A stretch of 64,000 bases of DNA from Hydrangea macrophylla. Taxonomy: Eukaryota > Streptophyta > Magnoliopsida > Cornales > Hydrangeaceae. The DNA lies in contig CM066989.1 in NCBI GenBank assembly GCA_033977485.1, positions 35,466,595 to 35,530,594 of the forward strand, written 5' to 3'. A program made the position numbers and the translations under genes. Positions 22,687 to 33,390 of this stretch are shown piece after piece. Numbering within the stretch: position 1 is the first letter of the stretch; every line of letters begins with the position of its first letter. The notes beneath the pieces were generated by a model, which was not told where the DNA came from, searched no databases, and saw only the letters and a program-made list of their open reading frames with translations.

Positions 22687-22884
22687 GGGTGTCCAATCTA
22701 GGATGATTCAATGGGGGTGTCCTATCATGGACGATTCAATGGGGGTGTCCTATCACAGATGATTCGACAGTGGTGTCCGATCGCAGACGATTCAACGGTG
22801 GTGTCCAATCTAGGACGATTCAACGATGGTGTCCAATCGCGGACGATTCAACGGTGTTGTCCAATCTAGGATGATTTAACGGGA
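22687..22884. repeat. 28-bp minisatellite, 7 copies
   Basis: GGTGTCC starts recur at 22687, 22716, 22744, 22772, 22800, 22828 and (as GTTGTCC) 22856, so the unit is 28 bp after a first 29. Each unit continues with an AATCTAGGACGATTCAACG-like word. The array lies in the element's 3' untranslated region. Confidence 0.9.
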
Positions 22885-22950
22885 TTTTGCCTCGATCTAG
22901 AGGACTTCACGTGGGTTTGTCTCATCTTGAGGGCTTCACGATGGGTTTGC

Positions 22951-23300
22951 CTCATCTTGAGGGATTCATGACATATTCGTGCATAGCTCTTCGAGCTAGG
23001 TGGAGACAAGGAGGTCTCCAAAGCTACTTAAGGTGAACTGGACCTAAAATATGTAGTGATGAGCCAGTTACGGCAAACATCACGAGCGTCACAACAATGA
23101 CAACGGGTTTACCTCATCTTGAGGGCTTTGAGACATCTCCGTGCATAGCTCTTTGAGCTTGGTGGAGACAAAGAGGTCTCCAAAGCCACTTAAGAAGAAC
23201 TGGACCTAAAATACGCAGTGATGAGCCAGTTACGGCGAACATCACGAGCGTCACTACAACGACAACAAGCTTGCCTCATCTTGAGGGCTTTACGACAGGC
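22951..23300. repeat. 162-bp tandem repeat, two copies plus a partial one
   Basis: CTCATCTTGAGGG recurs at 22951, 23113 and 23275, exactly 162 bp apart. Each unit carries GTGCATAGCTCTT, GGTGGAGACAA, AGGTCTCCAAAG, GTGATGAGCCAGTTACGGC and ACATCACGAGCGTCAC. An extra short unit starts at 22921. It follows the 28-bp array. Confidence 0.9.
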
Positions 23301-23996
23301 TCTATGCACAGTAGAGACTTAAGGAGTGAACTACTTATCCCAAATGCTAACTTTGATGGGGAATGAAATCCTAGCACAATGCAATGCAACTCAACTAGGG
23401 AGAAAGTACACGTGGAGCCATTCAAGGCAAGCCACCAAAACCATGCAAGATTCGAGAACTTATTCGACATGAACGATGCAATGACAAGGAAAGCTCTTGC
23501 AATGCAAAGTGAATGCAACTAAATGCTCTGCTGGGGATTCAAATTCTTATGCAACTGTGAGGTAAAATTCTCATGAATATTTCCAAATACTTTCATCACG
23601 AAAATCTTGTTCAAAATTATATCAAAAGGATCAAAACGAGGCAACAGTTGGGTCCGAGGGCCAAAAGAAGCAAAAATAAGCATATCTAGCAAAATTGGGC
23701 CAAAGGCCATAGTGGCCCTCCCTGAGGGCCGTGCGGCCCTGGGGGACTGCAACTATGGCACTCCGCCTTTTGATATGTGTTTTGACTACTCATTTGCATC
23801 CATTTCGAAGTTTAGGACTTTCCTCTCCAAGAATGCTCTCTTGGCTTCATTTCCTCCCTCTAAAATCTTAAGTTTAAATCACCTCCATTTCATTTTCATT
23901 TTCAAAACTCTCATCTATCAATTGCAAATCATTCATTCCTCACTCAAATTTCACAAAACATAATCAAAATCAAGGCTTTGCCCATCAAATTCCACC
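23301..23996. other. Spacer and possible promoter of the antisense gene
   Basis: No protein recognised in 23301-23996. The stretch 23780-23996 is CT-rich with TCATTTTCATTTTC words, compatible with a 5' UTR for the plus-strand gene starting at 23997; I see no clear TATA box. Confidence 0.4.
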
Positions 23997-26455
23997 ATGT
24001 CATCTTCAAGCTCTTCTTTTAATAGTGAGGATGAACATCCACTCCTTCTCAAAACTCGAGAGGGAAAACGTTTCTACCGACCTTCCTCTAACAATTTTCC
24101 TCTTGAATTGCTCCTCAGAGATTTGAATCGTCATCTATCATTTCATACTAGAAAAGAATGGGTAAGCTAACAACTTCCATACTTTTTCTTTTCTTCTCTT
24201 TTCAATGAAAATGCTATGCTTTATGAATATAATGCATGCCTATGAATGAATGTATGGTCTAGTTATCATCTATATCATGTTTGGTTCAAAAATGGGACAA
24301 AATTAACTTCCCACCATGCTTATTTCAAAGTGCTCTAAAAATGTGCACACCAAGTGTTTCTAGAAATGCTCAACTCACCATTCTCACTCCTCTTCAGCAT
24401 TCTATGATCCAGAAAAGTTCCTCAAAGGCCATGGATGCCTTACCTATGGATATGAATGGTACAAGAAGCTTCCACCAGCCGTGAAAACCAATGTTGAAAA
24501 TACCGAATTTGGGGAATTCATGAAATTGCTAGTCCTGGGACTCAATGATAGGGCTCAACTTCTTAGCTTTTCGGAGCGATGGTGGGATTCCACAACACCT
24601 TCCACTTGCCGTTCGGGGAAAAGACCATGACCCCAAAAGATTTTAGCTCAATCACAAGTATCCAAGTTGGAGGGGAGGTCCTTGTAGTCAAATTCGTCAT
24701 TACTCAAGAACAGGTCATCGAGCTCTTAGGGATATATCCAACAAATTAAAATAGTAAGAGGAACCATTGCACACACATGATTCCACAGAGCATTCAAACG
24801 ACATGACAGGTTTACAACAAAACAACTTACGCTAGCCTTCTTAATGTCTGTCCTTGGGTGCTCTCTCCTTAGCACTCGAAGTGACCGGATTCATCTCTCC
24901 ATCCTTGAGTGCCTATCCACAATGTCGGAAATCCAAAAATGGGATTTGGACGGTGCCAACTTAGCCATCCTTTATGCTCAAATGGGGAGGTTTCCTGAAC
25001 GAATTCTTCATTAGTGTGCGGGTTTTGGCGGGCTTGGAAGGTAAGCATTTCATTTAATTCTCATTCTTAGTAGATTCCCCTTTTATTATTTGTTCCTTCT
25101 AATGGTTCTCTTTCCCTCTTGCAAGATTTGGAGCTACGAGTGCTTTGGGATGCTAGCCCCTATACCAATCAATTCATATGCAACCACTTTTCCACGTGGA
25201 TTGAAATGGCAAAAAGAAAATGTGGGGGTGAAAGTTGGGGCTCACAGCCTCAATAAATGCAGGGACTTCCTCTTAAACTTATAGTGGATGCCGTTAATTG
25301 GGACCCTTGGGCTGACTTCATTCCTTCCATCGTAGTGTTCTTCAGGATGCTGATTCATTTATCCCAGAACCAGTTTCTACTTTCTGGGCCTTATGCTTCT
25401 ACTTGCTATCTGGGAGAGCTAGTCGTGTATAAGACCAGTCTTCGAGATCATTTTATTGTTCCCAACCATCCTCCTAACATGATGCTAACATCAAATGACC
25501 TTAGAGGCACTGCTTTTAGGGGGGCTCTTGCTGGGATTCTCGTAGTGGATTGGTTATAACCTGGAAAGGATTACAACGCCTTTAGGATTTCATTCTTGAT
25601 TCCCAACTTCCCTTTGACGGGAACTCCTGAGGTAAATTCTATATAGATTTCTTTTCTTCTTCACCTTTTCTTTTGCTTTCTCTCCTAACTGACTTATTCC
25701 TGATAGGGTGGCCCCTCCATGGGCGGTGTTGGGAGCTCGAGTACATATGTAGTGGATTCGGTGTCCGTGATGATGATCCTCCTGAATTTTTCAATGCTTA
25801 TCTTCCTCTAGTTGATTGGATTGTACCTTCTCTGGATGAAAACGAGAGCGGGGTCCCTATTCGCGTTCCCGAGTCACTTCCTCAAGATTTCCAATCTCTC
25901 CCTCTGAGCATGAATATTGTGTCTAGAGGATATATTGAGGAGCATAGGTGGCTGGTAGCTAGCATGAGGTCTTGGATCCATCGGCTTAATGTCAAGGTAA
26001 CCATGTACCTTGCCCCTTGTTTTTAAGTTCCTTACCTCTGACTTTCCCTCTTCTTCTCTCTCTTCTTTGACAGCTCAAGACGAAGACTTGTTCTCTTCAG
26101 ACATGCACTGCCCAGTCCGATGCTCGAGATGCAGGCCTGGTAATCTAAGCATTTCTACAAACTCTTGTGCTAAAAATAATAAAATATGTATGCATGCAAC
26201 TTTCTTTTCTTCCCCTTTTTTTTTTCTTAAAAATGGTTTTTTTTTATTTCCTTCAACGTGCCAAATTGTAGGCTAGTGAGCTTTATGTGGCATGGCTTGA
26301 GTTCGTACAGGGATCATCATCTCGCCGTGCCAGTACCAGAGCAGCACTGGAGCCCAGGAGGTGTTCCACCTCTCATCGGACGATCATTAAGGAGGATGAC
26401 ACTACCGACTCAGATTCGGCACCTCCGAGGAGATCCCATCAGGCACAGAGGGGGA
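23997..26455 (+). pseudogene. Plant mobile domain (PMD) protein gene, antisense within element B
   Basis: The start at 23997 gives a serine-rich exon (MSSSSSSFNSEDEHPLLLK) ending with a GT donor at 24162. Later pieces show PMD signatures: FYDPEKFLKGHGCLTYGYEW, LSFSERWWDSTT then FHLPFGEKTMTPKDFSSIT, LSTRSDRIHLSILECLSTM then KWDLDGANLAILYAQMG, PRGLKWQKEN and VDAVNWDPWADFIPS. PMD proteins occur as host factors (MAIN/MAIL type) and in transposons. Likely introns (GT..AG): 24162-24397, 25041-25125, 25632-25706, 25997-26073 and 26140-26271. Frameshifts (near 24398 and 24600) and stops (for example 24746 and 25017) break it. A charged tail exon (26272 on) is cut by the LTR at 26456. Confidence 0.65.
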
Positions 26456-29400
26456 TGTGGATATCGCAGACTAACCACAAATTAGCTTTTTCAAATTCAA
26501 AATACGAGTCGTCACTTAATTTTTCAAGAAAAATTAAGAAACCATTTTAAAAGAAAACTGATCTTTTGGAAACCATAGATTTCTAGGTCCGCATATTATG
26601 GAATGAGAGGGGAAGGAGCCCGGCGGACTAAAACACCCCCTCTCATCCTATCTCGTGATAGGCCACTACTCAACATCCTTTTGAATTGAATTATTAATCT
26701 AAGCATGCCCTTAACTAATACATATATATATATATAGCACATTCCAAAAGCATGTCGAAAGGGGTGCAAGATTGCTAATAATAAAACGGTACACAAAACC
26801 ACATAGTTCAAATAGCAAGCAAAATGATATACAATAGGAACTTACCCGGGATCCAGCAGCAAAAGGAAACGTGCAATGCATAAAATAAATAGAAAAACCT
26901 AAAAAAAAAAAAAGGACTCTAACACATATATATACATAAGGCAAACCCTATTCTAATGTGTCGCGCATGAAGTCGAAAATCAATAAATTAAATAAAACAA
27001 AAATAAAGGGTGGTTCAAGAAACCATACCTTAATAGTGCTACAAAACAAATGTTAGTCCACATGCTTTAAACACAATGTAATATCAAATCCTAAATATTA
27101 TACCAAATTATTAGCTTAGATCTAACAAAATGGGGAGTACAATAAAATCAAAAATTCCTTCTAACTCGTTGAAACCACAACACTCCTATAAATATACAAG
27201 TCTCAACTAGGAGCCAATTTAATGTCCATATAGAAATGATATGATCTCAACATGATTAAATGGAATTCAGGACATGAGTTCAACCAATTTCACAAGTTAC
27301 TTATACAAACTAATCAATGCCCTAAGATACAAGTATCACTCCCATACATGATGATTATGAATGCATGAATATGAACAAGACATTAATTATTCCTTGATTT
27401 GGATCTTTTAGACTCTGGATTTAAACTTAATCAACATTATTTAAGACATGTTTCAAGTCTTATGTCAGTGAAAAATTATTTGGATCATCATTGGTTAAGT
27501 TCATCAAATCTATCATAGAATTTAGGATTTACAGAGATGAAACCAAATATTTAAAAATAGAAAAGTCATGCTTCCCATGGCTTGATCTTAATGATTTTTC
27601 GATATGATGTGCCTCTGTGAGTCTAGTTTCTAACCCAAAAAGAAACTCAAACATCAAATTGTCCAATCTCCAGGAATTTGACCAAGACTAGACACCACTC
27701 AGGATTTATCAACTCTCCATCTAGAGATTTTGTATGATTTATTAAAAATAGTAGACAAACCTTAATCCTTCTAATCCTTTTAGAGGGTCTTATTGACTTA
27801 TTGTACGTCATGGAAAAATTTATTTAAAGCTCAAAATGTTTGCTTAAGGTTCTAATCAAAACGATTTAACACTGACTATTCTGTAATTTTGGATAGAGAG
27901 CAGTTACTTTGCAAAACTCATGATCAAACCATGCTAACTATGAAATCTAGTCAAAACAAAAATTACAGTTGTAGGATTAAGTGTTATGAGCACATTCCAA
28001 TTGGTCTCATTCAAAATCAAAGGATCATAATTTAATTAAAAATATTTGATCATAGTCGGTTAATGAACTCACTGCACCATTATTGAATCAATATTCATGA
28101 ACCAAACCAAACTAAATCCATGACTCTATGAAGAATTTAGACCAAGTGTGATTATGATCTAACATGAAAACATCATCAAAGTATAGAGTTCTAAGGACTT
28201 ACTCTATAGAACATAGAACTCTCAAGAGAGCTTAGACATGGGTTCTAAGGACTTACTCAATCCCTTAGGTGAACTTGAACACTTGAATTCAACAATCAAA
28301 TTATGAAAACAACTAGATCTACATCTAATTCCCCTCCCACATACATGATCCTTGAGGATTACGAACCAAATTGCATAGAACTCAATGAAGTATAGACTAG
28401 TTCCAAGAGTTCTAAAATGATGAACCAAAACCATAAACAAGGTTTAGATCCACTCATTTATTCATAGATAAGACTTAGATCAACTCAATTCCTCATATAG
28501 ATATAAAAGGAATTCACATGGAATATTGAGGATTCCATGAATTCCAAGAGAAGAGTATGAGAGAGAAAATGTGAAATCAAAGCCAATTGAATGATCCAAG
28601 TCTAAACTCTTTTAGAAGAGTTGTTTCATATCAAAGCTAAGGCTAATTAGATCCAAATCAACAAACATGAATGGTAATTCAATCACAATTCAAGTGGTGT
28701 GTGATGAAATGTGGTTAGAAGAGACTTTTTGAAAATTGTATACAGATCCTAGTCAAAACTATGAATTGTGATTTAATTATGATATATGAAGATAGATTTG
28801 AAGGTTTTACCTCTAGATCTTCTCAAAATTTGTAGAGATGTTGAATTCATCAAGCTTTTCCTCTTCCTCTTCCTCTTCCTCTTCCTCTTCCTCAAGCTTC
28901 AAGCTCCTTCAATGGTGATTTGATGGATTGTATGAATTGGGTAGAGTTTCGGAGATTTGGTAGAGTTTTTCTCTCTATATTTTTCTCCTCTAAAGCTCTC
29001 CTAATATATTTCTCTGTATAATTCCAGTGTCCAACCTCCACAAAAATGTGAGAAATAAGTTTCTTTATGGACTTTTATTTCCTTAGTGGCTAAGATAAGG
29101 TTATTTGGGAATTTTAATGGGTTAGGAATATGCCAAGGAATATTATATGGCATCTCTAACTCTCCATGGCACTTCTATGTAATTCCAAGAAACTTAAAAG
29201 GCATTTTAGTTGGGTGGAATAAAGAACATTCTAGAGCATCTCTAATCTTCAACGCACATGGGAGATTAGTGCCCAAGAAATGGCTCTTTAGGTATTTGCT
29301 TGGGTTAGGAATATGCCAAGGAATCTCTAACTCTCCAAATCATGTGGGATACTTTCTTTTATTATTTTCCTTTTCTTGTATATATGCATATATGTATAAG

Positions 29401-29760
29401 CACATTTTTCATTTTAAATCCAAATTAAGCATATGAGTCTCCAAATAAATTTTTTTATTTTTTTCTTTTTAAATCTTAAAATATGGGAAACAATGTTATT
29501 TTTAAAAAATATCATTAGTAATTATTATTATTCAAGCTATTGTATTTTTTTAGAAAGTAACCCATGATCCAGTGAGCTCAAGACAGATGGCCAGTGATTG
29601 GCCAAATCTAGGGGTATTAGGAGCAAGGTTTGGGAACTTGAAGCTCTTCAGAAGTCGAAGCGATGAGCTTGAAGAAAATCATCGGGATATTTTTCATCAT
29701 TGATTTCTAGAGGTAAATCCCCCTAAGTTTAATAGTGTGGTCAAAATTGGGGTGTCTACA
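26456..29760 (-). repeat. Ogre-like 3' LTR, copy C (3305 bp)
   Basis: Plus-strand ends are TGTGGATATCGC and GGGGTGTCTACA, both matching the solo copy at 38901-42033. Landmarks in order are the paired hairpin block (26600-26663), the ACTTACCCGGGAT donor (26841), TCTAGTTTC and ATCTCCAGGAA blocks (27620-27690) and a CTTCCT hexamer run (28856-28893). An internal duplication repeats GGGTTAGGAATATGCCAAGG at 29119 and 29303. Confidence 0.85.
28856..28893. repeat. (CTTCCT)n microsatellite in LTR copy C
   Basis: About six hexamer units TTCCTC in a row within the LTR. They make the RNA of the minus-strand element GAGGAA-rich just after its likely transcription start. Confidence 0.9.
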
Positions 29761-29775
29761 GTTTGCCCCTCTTTG
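29761..29775 (-). other. Polypurine tract of element C
   Basis: On the minus strand CCAAAGAGGGGCAAAC ends directly at the LTR start TGTAGACA. It is nearly identical to the tract at 22353. Confidence 0.8.
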
Positions 29776-30280
29776 GTAGAGCTTGTAATGCAACGCGTGT
29801 CACAAGCGAATGTCGAAGCTTGTGAGAAGACAAGCCTTTGACCAGACTATTGAACTTAGGTATAAAAAAAAACAAAATGCGTTGCAAAAAAAATTCGCAG
29901 AGATGGCTGGTGCTGGTCATGCTCAACGGTGAGCAGCCTACGTATCCTTTAAAGGAATCAGACTAGGGCATAGTTCGGGTAAGGGATCATACACAAACAT
30001 AAATAGTCATATGGATGAATGCACCTATCCTATCCTGATGCACGTGCCCATGCAATGATGGCTACCAATGCAATTTCATGCTCCAAATTTTTATGATATG
30101 CGATGATTTAAAAAATCATGTTGTCCCAATGTATATGGATGCTTTTCATGTCCTATGCTACTTAGTGCTTGTGGTCACTTCAACTTAAAGGCGAGTTCTC
30201 TTCAAAACTCAGAGTCTCCTTGACTATGGGTTGGTATTCTTTAGCATTCGTGGCCACCTCAGCCAACCAGATGAGTATGA
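29776..30280. other. 3' untranslated region of element C, no gene
   Basis: The first part (GTCACAAGCGAATGTCGAAGC, GCAGCCTACGTATCCTTTAA) parallels 22370-22560 of element B, confirming shared ancestry. I see no coding content. Confidence 0.55.
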
Positions 30281-30530
30281 TCAACTAGATTGCGCTTTGC
30301 GCCTTATGCCTCGGTGCCAATGTAGGTTTGCTCTTTCAAAATGCAATCAACTGAACTGCGCTTCGCGCCTTACAGCCCGGTACGAACGCATGTTTGCTCT
30401 TTCAAAATGCAATTGACTGGACTATGCTTTGTGCATTATGCCCCAGTGTCAACGTAGGTTTGCTCTCTCCAAATACAGTTAACTGAACTATGCTTCACAC
30501 ATTATGCCCCGAAATGATTGAATTTTAATT
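30281..30530. repeat. 66-bp tandem repeat, about 3.7 copies
   Basis: The TCAACT-like anchor recurs at 30281, 30347, 30413 and 30479, exactly 66 bp apart. Each unit holds TGCGCTTYGCGCCTTA, then GTTTGCTCTTTCAAAATGCA. It occupies the same place in the element as the 28-bp and 162-bp arrays do in element B. Confidence 0.9.
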
Positions 30531-30699
30531 GAGATGTGCTTCCCCCCTTATACCCCAAAAATGAGTAGATGGATCAAACTGAGATGCGCTCGCACTTATA
30601 CACCAAAATTGATTGAACTGAGATGCATTTTCTACGACTAAAACCTTGGTGTCTTATCAGGACCTGAGTCATTTGAAAGACTAAGATGCACTTTCTCTT

Positions 30700-30885
30700 G
30701 CACCCATGGGAGGATCAACGACTTGTAGATTTGCTGCGGGTATCTGCCGTGCTATTATTTCCATCATAGTCATCATGCGGTTCATATGTTCAGCTTGTTG
30801 TTCTACTATTTTCCTCAACTCTGCCACTTCCCTATTGTTTGTCTCTTATGCCATTTCAGTGTTGATGGCGACTTCCTTCCTCACT
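30700..30885 (-). pseudogene. Start of Ogre-like gag (element C)
   Basis: On the minus strand: EVAELRKIVEQQAEHMNRMM, then TMMEIIARQIPAANLQVVDPP. This matches the gag start of the plus element at 49278 (EVAKLRVTVEQQAENMNRMM). A stop lies a few codons into the frame. Only about 60 codons remain before unrelated 3' untranslated DNA, which marks the internal deletion. Confidence 0.7.
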
Positions 30886-31115
30886 AATCTCAATGTGGAA
30901 TCTCTAAACCAAACTGAATCAGGTGCTTTTTTGCCTACAATCACATTTTATTTTTAACAAACTTTGACTGATTTTCAAAAGAATTTTTTTCTTTTTTCTT
31001 TATCATTATCATCATCATTTTATTTTTTTATTGACTTAATTAGTTGCAAATGCTTGGTGAAATGTTCATGAATGATTCATATGTCACACAGATGCAATGC
31101 ATGTGTGTGTATATG

Positions 31116-31504
31116 TGTAGACACCCCAATTTTGACCAACCGTCGAATTCAGGGGATGGTTACCTCTAGACCGATGACGACACTGTCCAACGAGATTCGA
31201 TGATTTTCTCTAAGTAATTCAAGCTCTTCGAAAAGATTCTTCAAGCTCTGATAAAAATTCCTAAAAGGAAAGAGAGAGAAATTGGGTGTTTGGGGAAAAC
31301 CCATATATTGAAGTACGTGCGAGAAAAACAGTCTGGAAAATAATTTCAAAATTGAAATATATCTATTTTGGAAAAGAAAATGAAAAGAAAAAAAAAAAGA
31401 AAAAGGAAAAATAGAATAAGGGAATGGAGGAAGAAAAGAAAGGAAAGAATTTTGAAATGAAAAAGAAAAAAAAGAAAAACCAAAGTAATCCATATAATAT
31501 ATAG
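31116..31504 (+). repeat. Ogre-like LTR 5' stub (plus)
   Basis: It begins TGTAGACACCCC at 31116 and tracks the LTR at 44792 for about 390 bp (AATTCAGGGGATGG, then ATTCGA, TTCTTCA and an AAAGAAAA-rich block). It then switches at about 31505 to the chromovirus LTR. It faces element C head to head. Confidence 0.8.
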
Positions 31505-32134
31505 TATAGCATGTTGTAATAGAATCTTGTTACGAGTTGAATTAGTACTTGTAAATCTTAGTAAACACTTTTGTATATATGTTTTGAATCATGGATTATA
31601 ATCGTGTTGATGTTGGAAATTGGTTTGGAGACCCTTGGTTTAAGATGCTGTAGAATTGGGCAATTCTGAGAGGGATCAATCGACTGGTCCTTAGTTCAGT
31701 CGACTAAACCCCTGTGTTCTTGAGATATTTCTTTCAGTTTTTGAGGTCTTCAGTCGACTGAAGGGGGTATCAGTCGATTGGTTTCTATACAAAAACACAA
31801 CCTTCTGCTTAAATAGTGTCTAGTCGACCGAACAAGGTACCAGTGGACTGAAGATGTGAGGCTTCAGTCGACTGGGTCCCCGACACTGTCGACTGGACAG
31901 AGCCTTTGGACTTTCAATACTTTCTGCTTCTGGTAACCAGTAGACCGGACCCTCGATCAGTCGACTGGACCTCTATTTCAAAATTGAATTCTTTTTGGAA
32001 CTTTTCCAATTGGGCAAAACTTTTTATAACTCTAATTTTAAAGGATTGTACTTATTTTACTTTAATGGAATTGGATGAGCCTTGGTAGCGTGCCACGTAT
32101 CCTATCTCCGCGCGTAGCGGGATGGGTCGTGACA
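31505..32134 (+). repeat. Chromovirus 5' LTR, 5'-truncated
   Basis: It matches 38298-38900 plus 42039-42076 of the 3' LTR (for example TAGCATGTTGTAATAGAATC at both) and ends GTCGTGACA at 32134. About 1.45 kb of its start is missing and replaced by the Ogre-like LTR stub. Confidence 0.9.
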
Positions 32135-32139
32135 TTTAG

Positions 32140-32152
32140 TGGTATCAAAGCT
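32140..32152 (+). other. Chromovirus primer binding site
   Basis: TGGTATCAAAGCT, one base off the initiator-Met tRNA site, lies five bases after the LTR end. Confidence 0.85.
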
Positions 32153-32288
32153 AGAGGTAACACAACGTTGGGAACGTTCAACAACGAGTGGAGTGTTGAG
32201 TGATTCAACACATATTCTAGAATGCATAGATACATAGTAGAGATGTTTGATGCATATGTATGTTGTTGTGCATACATGATTCTGGTCA

Positions 32289-33390
32289 TTGGCATATATG
32301 CGTAGTGTTTATGCATCCCGAGAATTATTGCCACATACCCGACATATGAATGAAATGACAAAAATGATTGGGAACATGGGGGATATGATACGGAATATAG
32401 CAGAGCGATTGCCTCCAATACCTCCATTCGAGCCAGGACCAATAGTTGTAGTACATGCAACTGAGAATAGAGTTATGAGATCTATGTTTGAATAGTTTGT
32501 GAGAAAGAAACCAACGGAATTTCAGGGAAAGACTAACACAATGCTAGTAGAGCATTGGGTCATGGACATGGAATGAATTTTCTGATCTATTCCGATGTTA
32601 GATAGAGAAAAGATTGAAAATGCAAGTGATGTACTGAGGGGAGAAGCCTAGAATTGGTGGGTAAATGTGTTGGATCAAGGGGCACCGATTATGTGGGAAG
32701 GGTTCAAGGCAGAGTTTAATCGCCGATTCTTTCCGAGTGCTGCCCACAATGTGGAAACGAGAAAGTTTGATAATCTTAAGTAGCGAGATATGACCGTAAC
32801 TGAGTACACTTCCAAGTATAGCGCATTGCTAAGGTTTGGTAAAGGTTCAGTGCCAGAAGAAGGAAATAGGGCAAGGAAAATTAAAGAAGGTTTAAGAGAC
32901 AACATTCATTTAAGGGTGGTCACCTCGAACATTCAACCGTGGCTGCGGTGCAACAAACAGCGCTTGTAGTCGAAAGAGGGATGGAAAGATTGAGGCAGAT
33001 TAACAAGGAAAATGAGGTTATAAGGATAGTGACCGGCACCAAGGTAGATCTTTTAAGAAGCCATTTTTAGGAGGCTCTAGATCTAGTTTTAGTGATACTC
33101 GAAGAGTACCCAGTAACCATACCATTGTGTCCGTTTTGTAACCGACCACACACGGGCCGATGTTTTCTGACTAACTCTCAGAATAAAACCACAGGGGAAA
33201 ACAGTGCGAGTTCTGCACCCTATCCGCAACTCAAGTGTTTTGATTGTGGTACCTTAGGACATCGAGTGAAGGATTGTCCAAGGAAGCATCCTCAATAAGG
33301 GGCAAGTTCTATGGCTTCTAGTGGTTTAAAGCCTAAGTAGTCTAATGACGGGGGATAAAGGATAGAGCAACGTCAGGGAAGATCATTTTA
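32289..33390 (+). pseudogene. Chromovirus gag with intact CCHC knuckle
   Basis: Capsid motifs: KKPTEFQGKTNTMLVEHWV (about 32505), NWWVNVLDQGAP (about 32650), MWEGFKAEFNRRFFP and MTVTEYTSKYSALLRF (about 32790). The knuckle CFDCGTLGHRVKDC (33236-33277) is perfect CX2CX4HX4C. Several TAG/TGA stops and a shift near 32940 break it. It would assemble particles and bind element RNA. Confidence 0.9.

Larger units (their letters stand above)
20154..26455 (-). mobile_element. Ogre-like Ty3/gypsy element B (minus), 3' half with antisense gene
   Basis: Read on the minus strand from 26455 down: antisense PMD gene (plus strand), spacer, two tandem arrays, polypurine tract (22367-22353) and 3' LTR (22352-20154). 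Ogre-like assignment rests on LTR similarity to the complete copy at 44792, which has a tRNA-Arg-type primer site, and on the TGTAGACA start. The 5' part (5' LTR, gag, pol) is absent: another Ogre-like LTR starts at 26456. The element sits in copia integrase; CATTC (20149-20153) would be one target duplication, its partner lost. Confidence 0.7.
26456..31115 (-). mobile_element. Ogre-like element C (minus), deletion derivative
   Basis: On the minus strand: leader remnant (31115-30960), start of gag (about 30880-30700), 3' untranslated region with a 66-bp tandem repeat, polypurine tract (29775-29761) and a 3.3 kb 3' LTR (29760-26456). Pol and the rest of gag are deleted, and no 5' LTR in this orientation follows: a plus-strand LTR stub begins at 31116. 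It inserted into, or recombined with, the PMD gene of element B. Confidence 0.75.

Noticed and set aside
22687..23300. CRISPR-like array
   Set aside because: Units are contiguous tandem repeats without unique spacers, in a plant retroelement.
30706..30957. 83-codon plus-strand frame as a membrane protein
   Set aside because: It is the reverse of the Ogre-like gag start, whose Met-rich helix reads as hydrophobic backwards.
31149..31493. 114-codon frame rich in Phe and Ser
   Set aside because: It is the A-rich part of the Ogre-like LTR read backwards.
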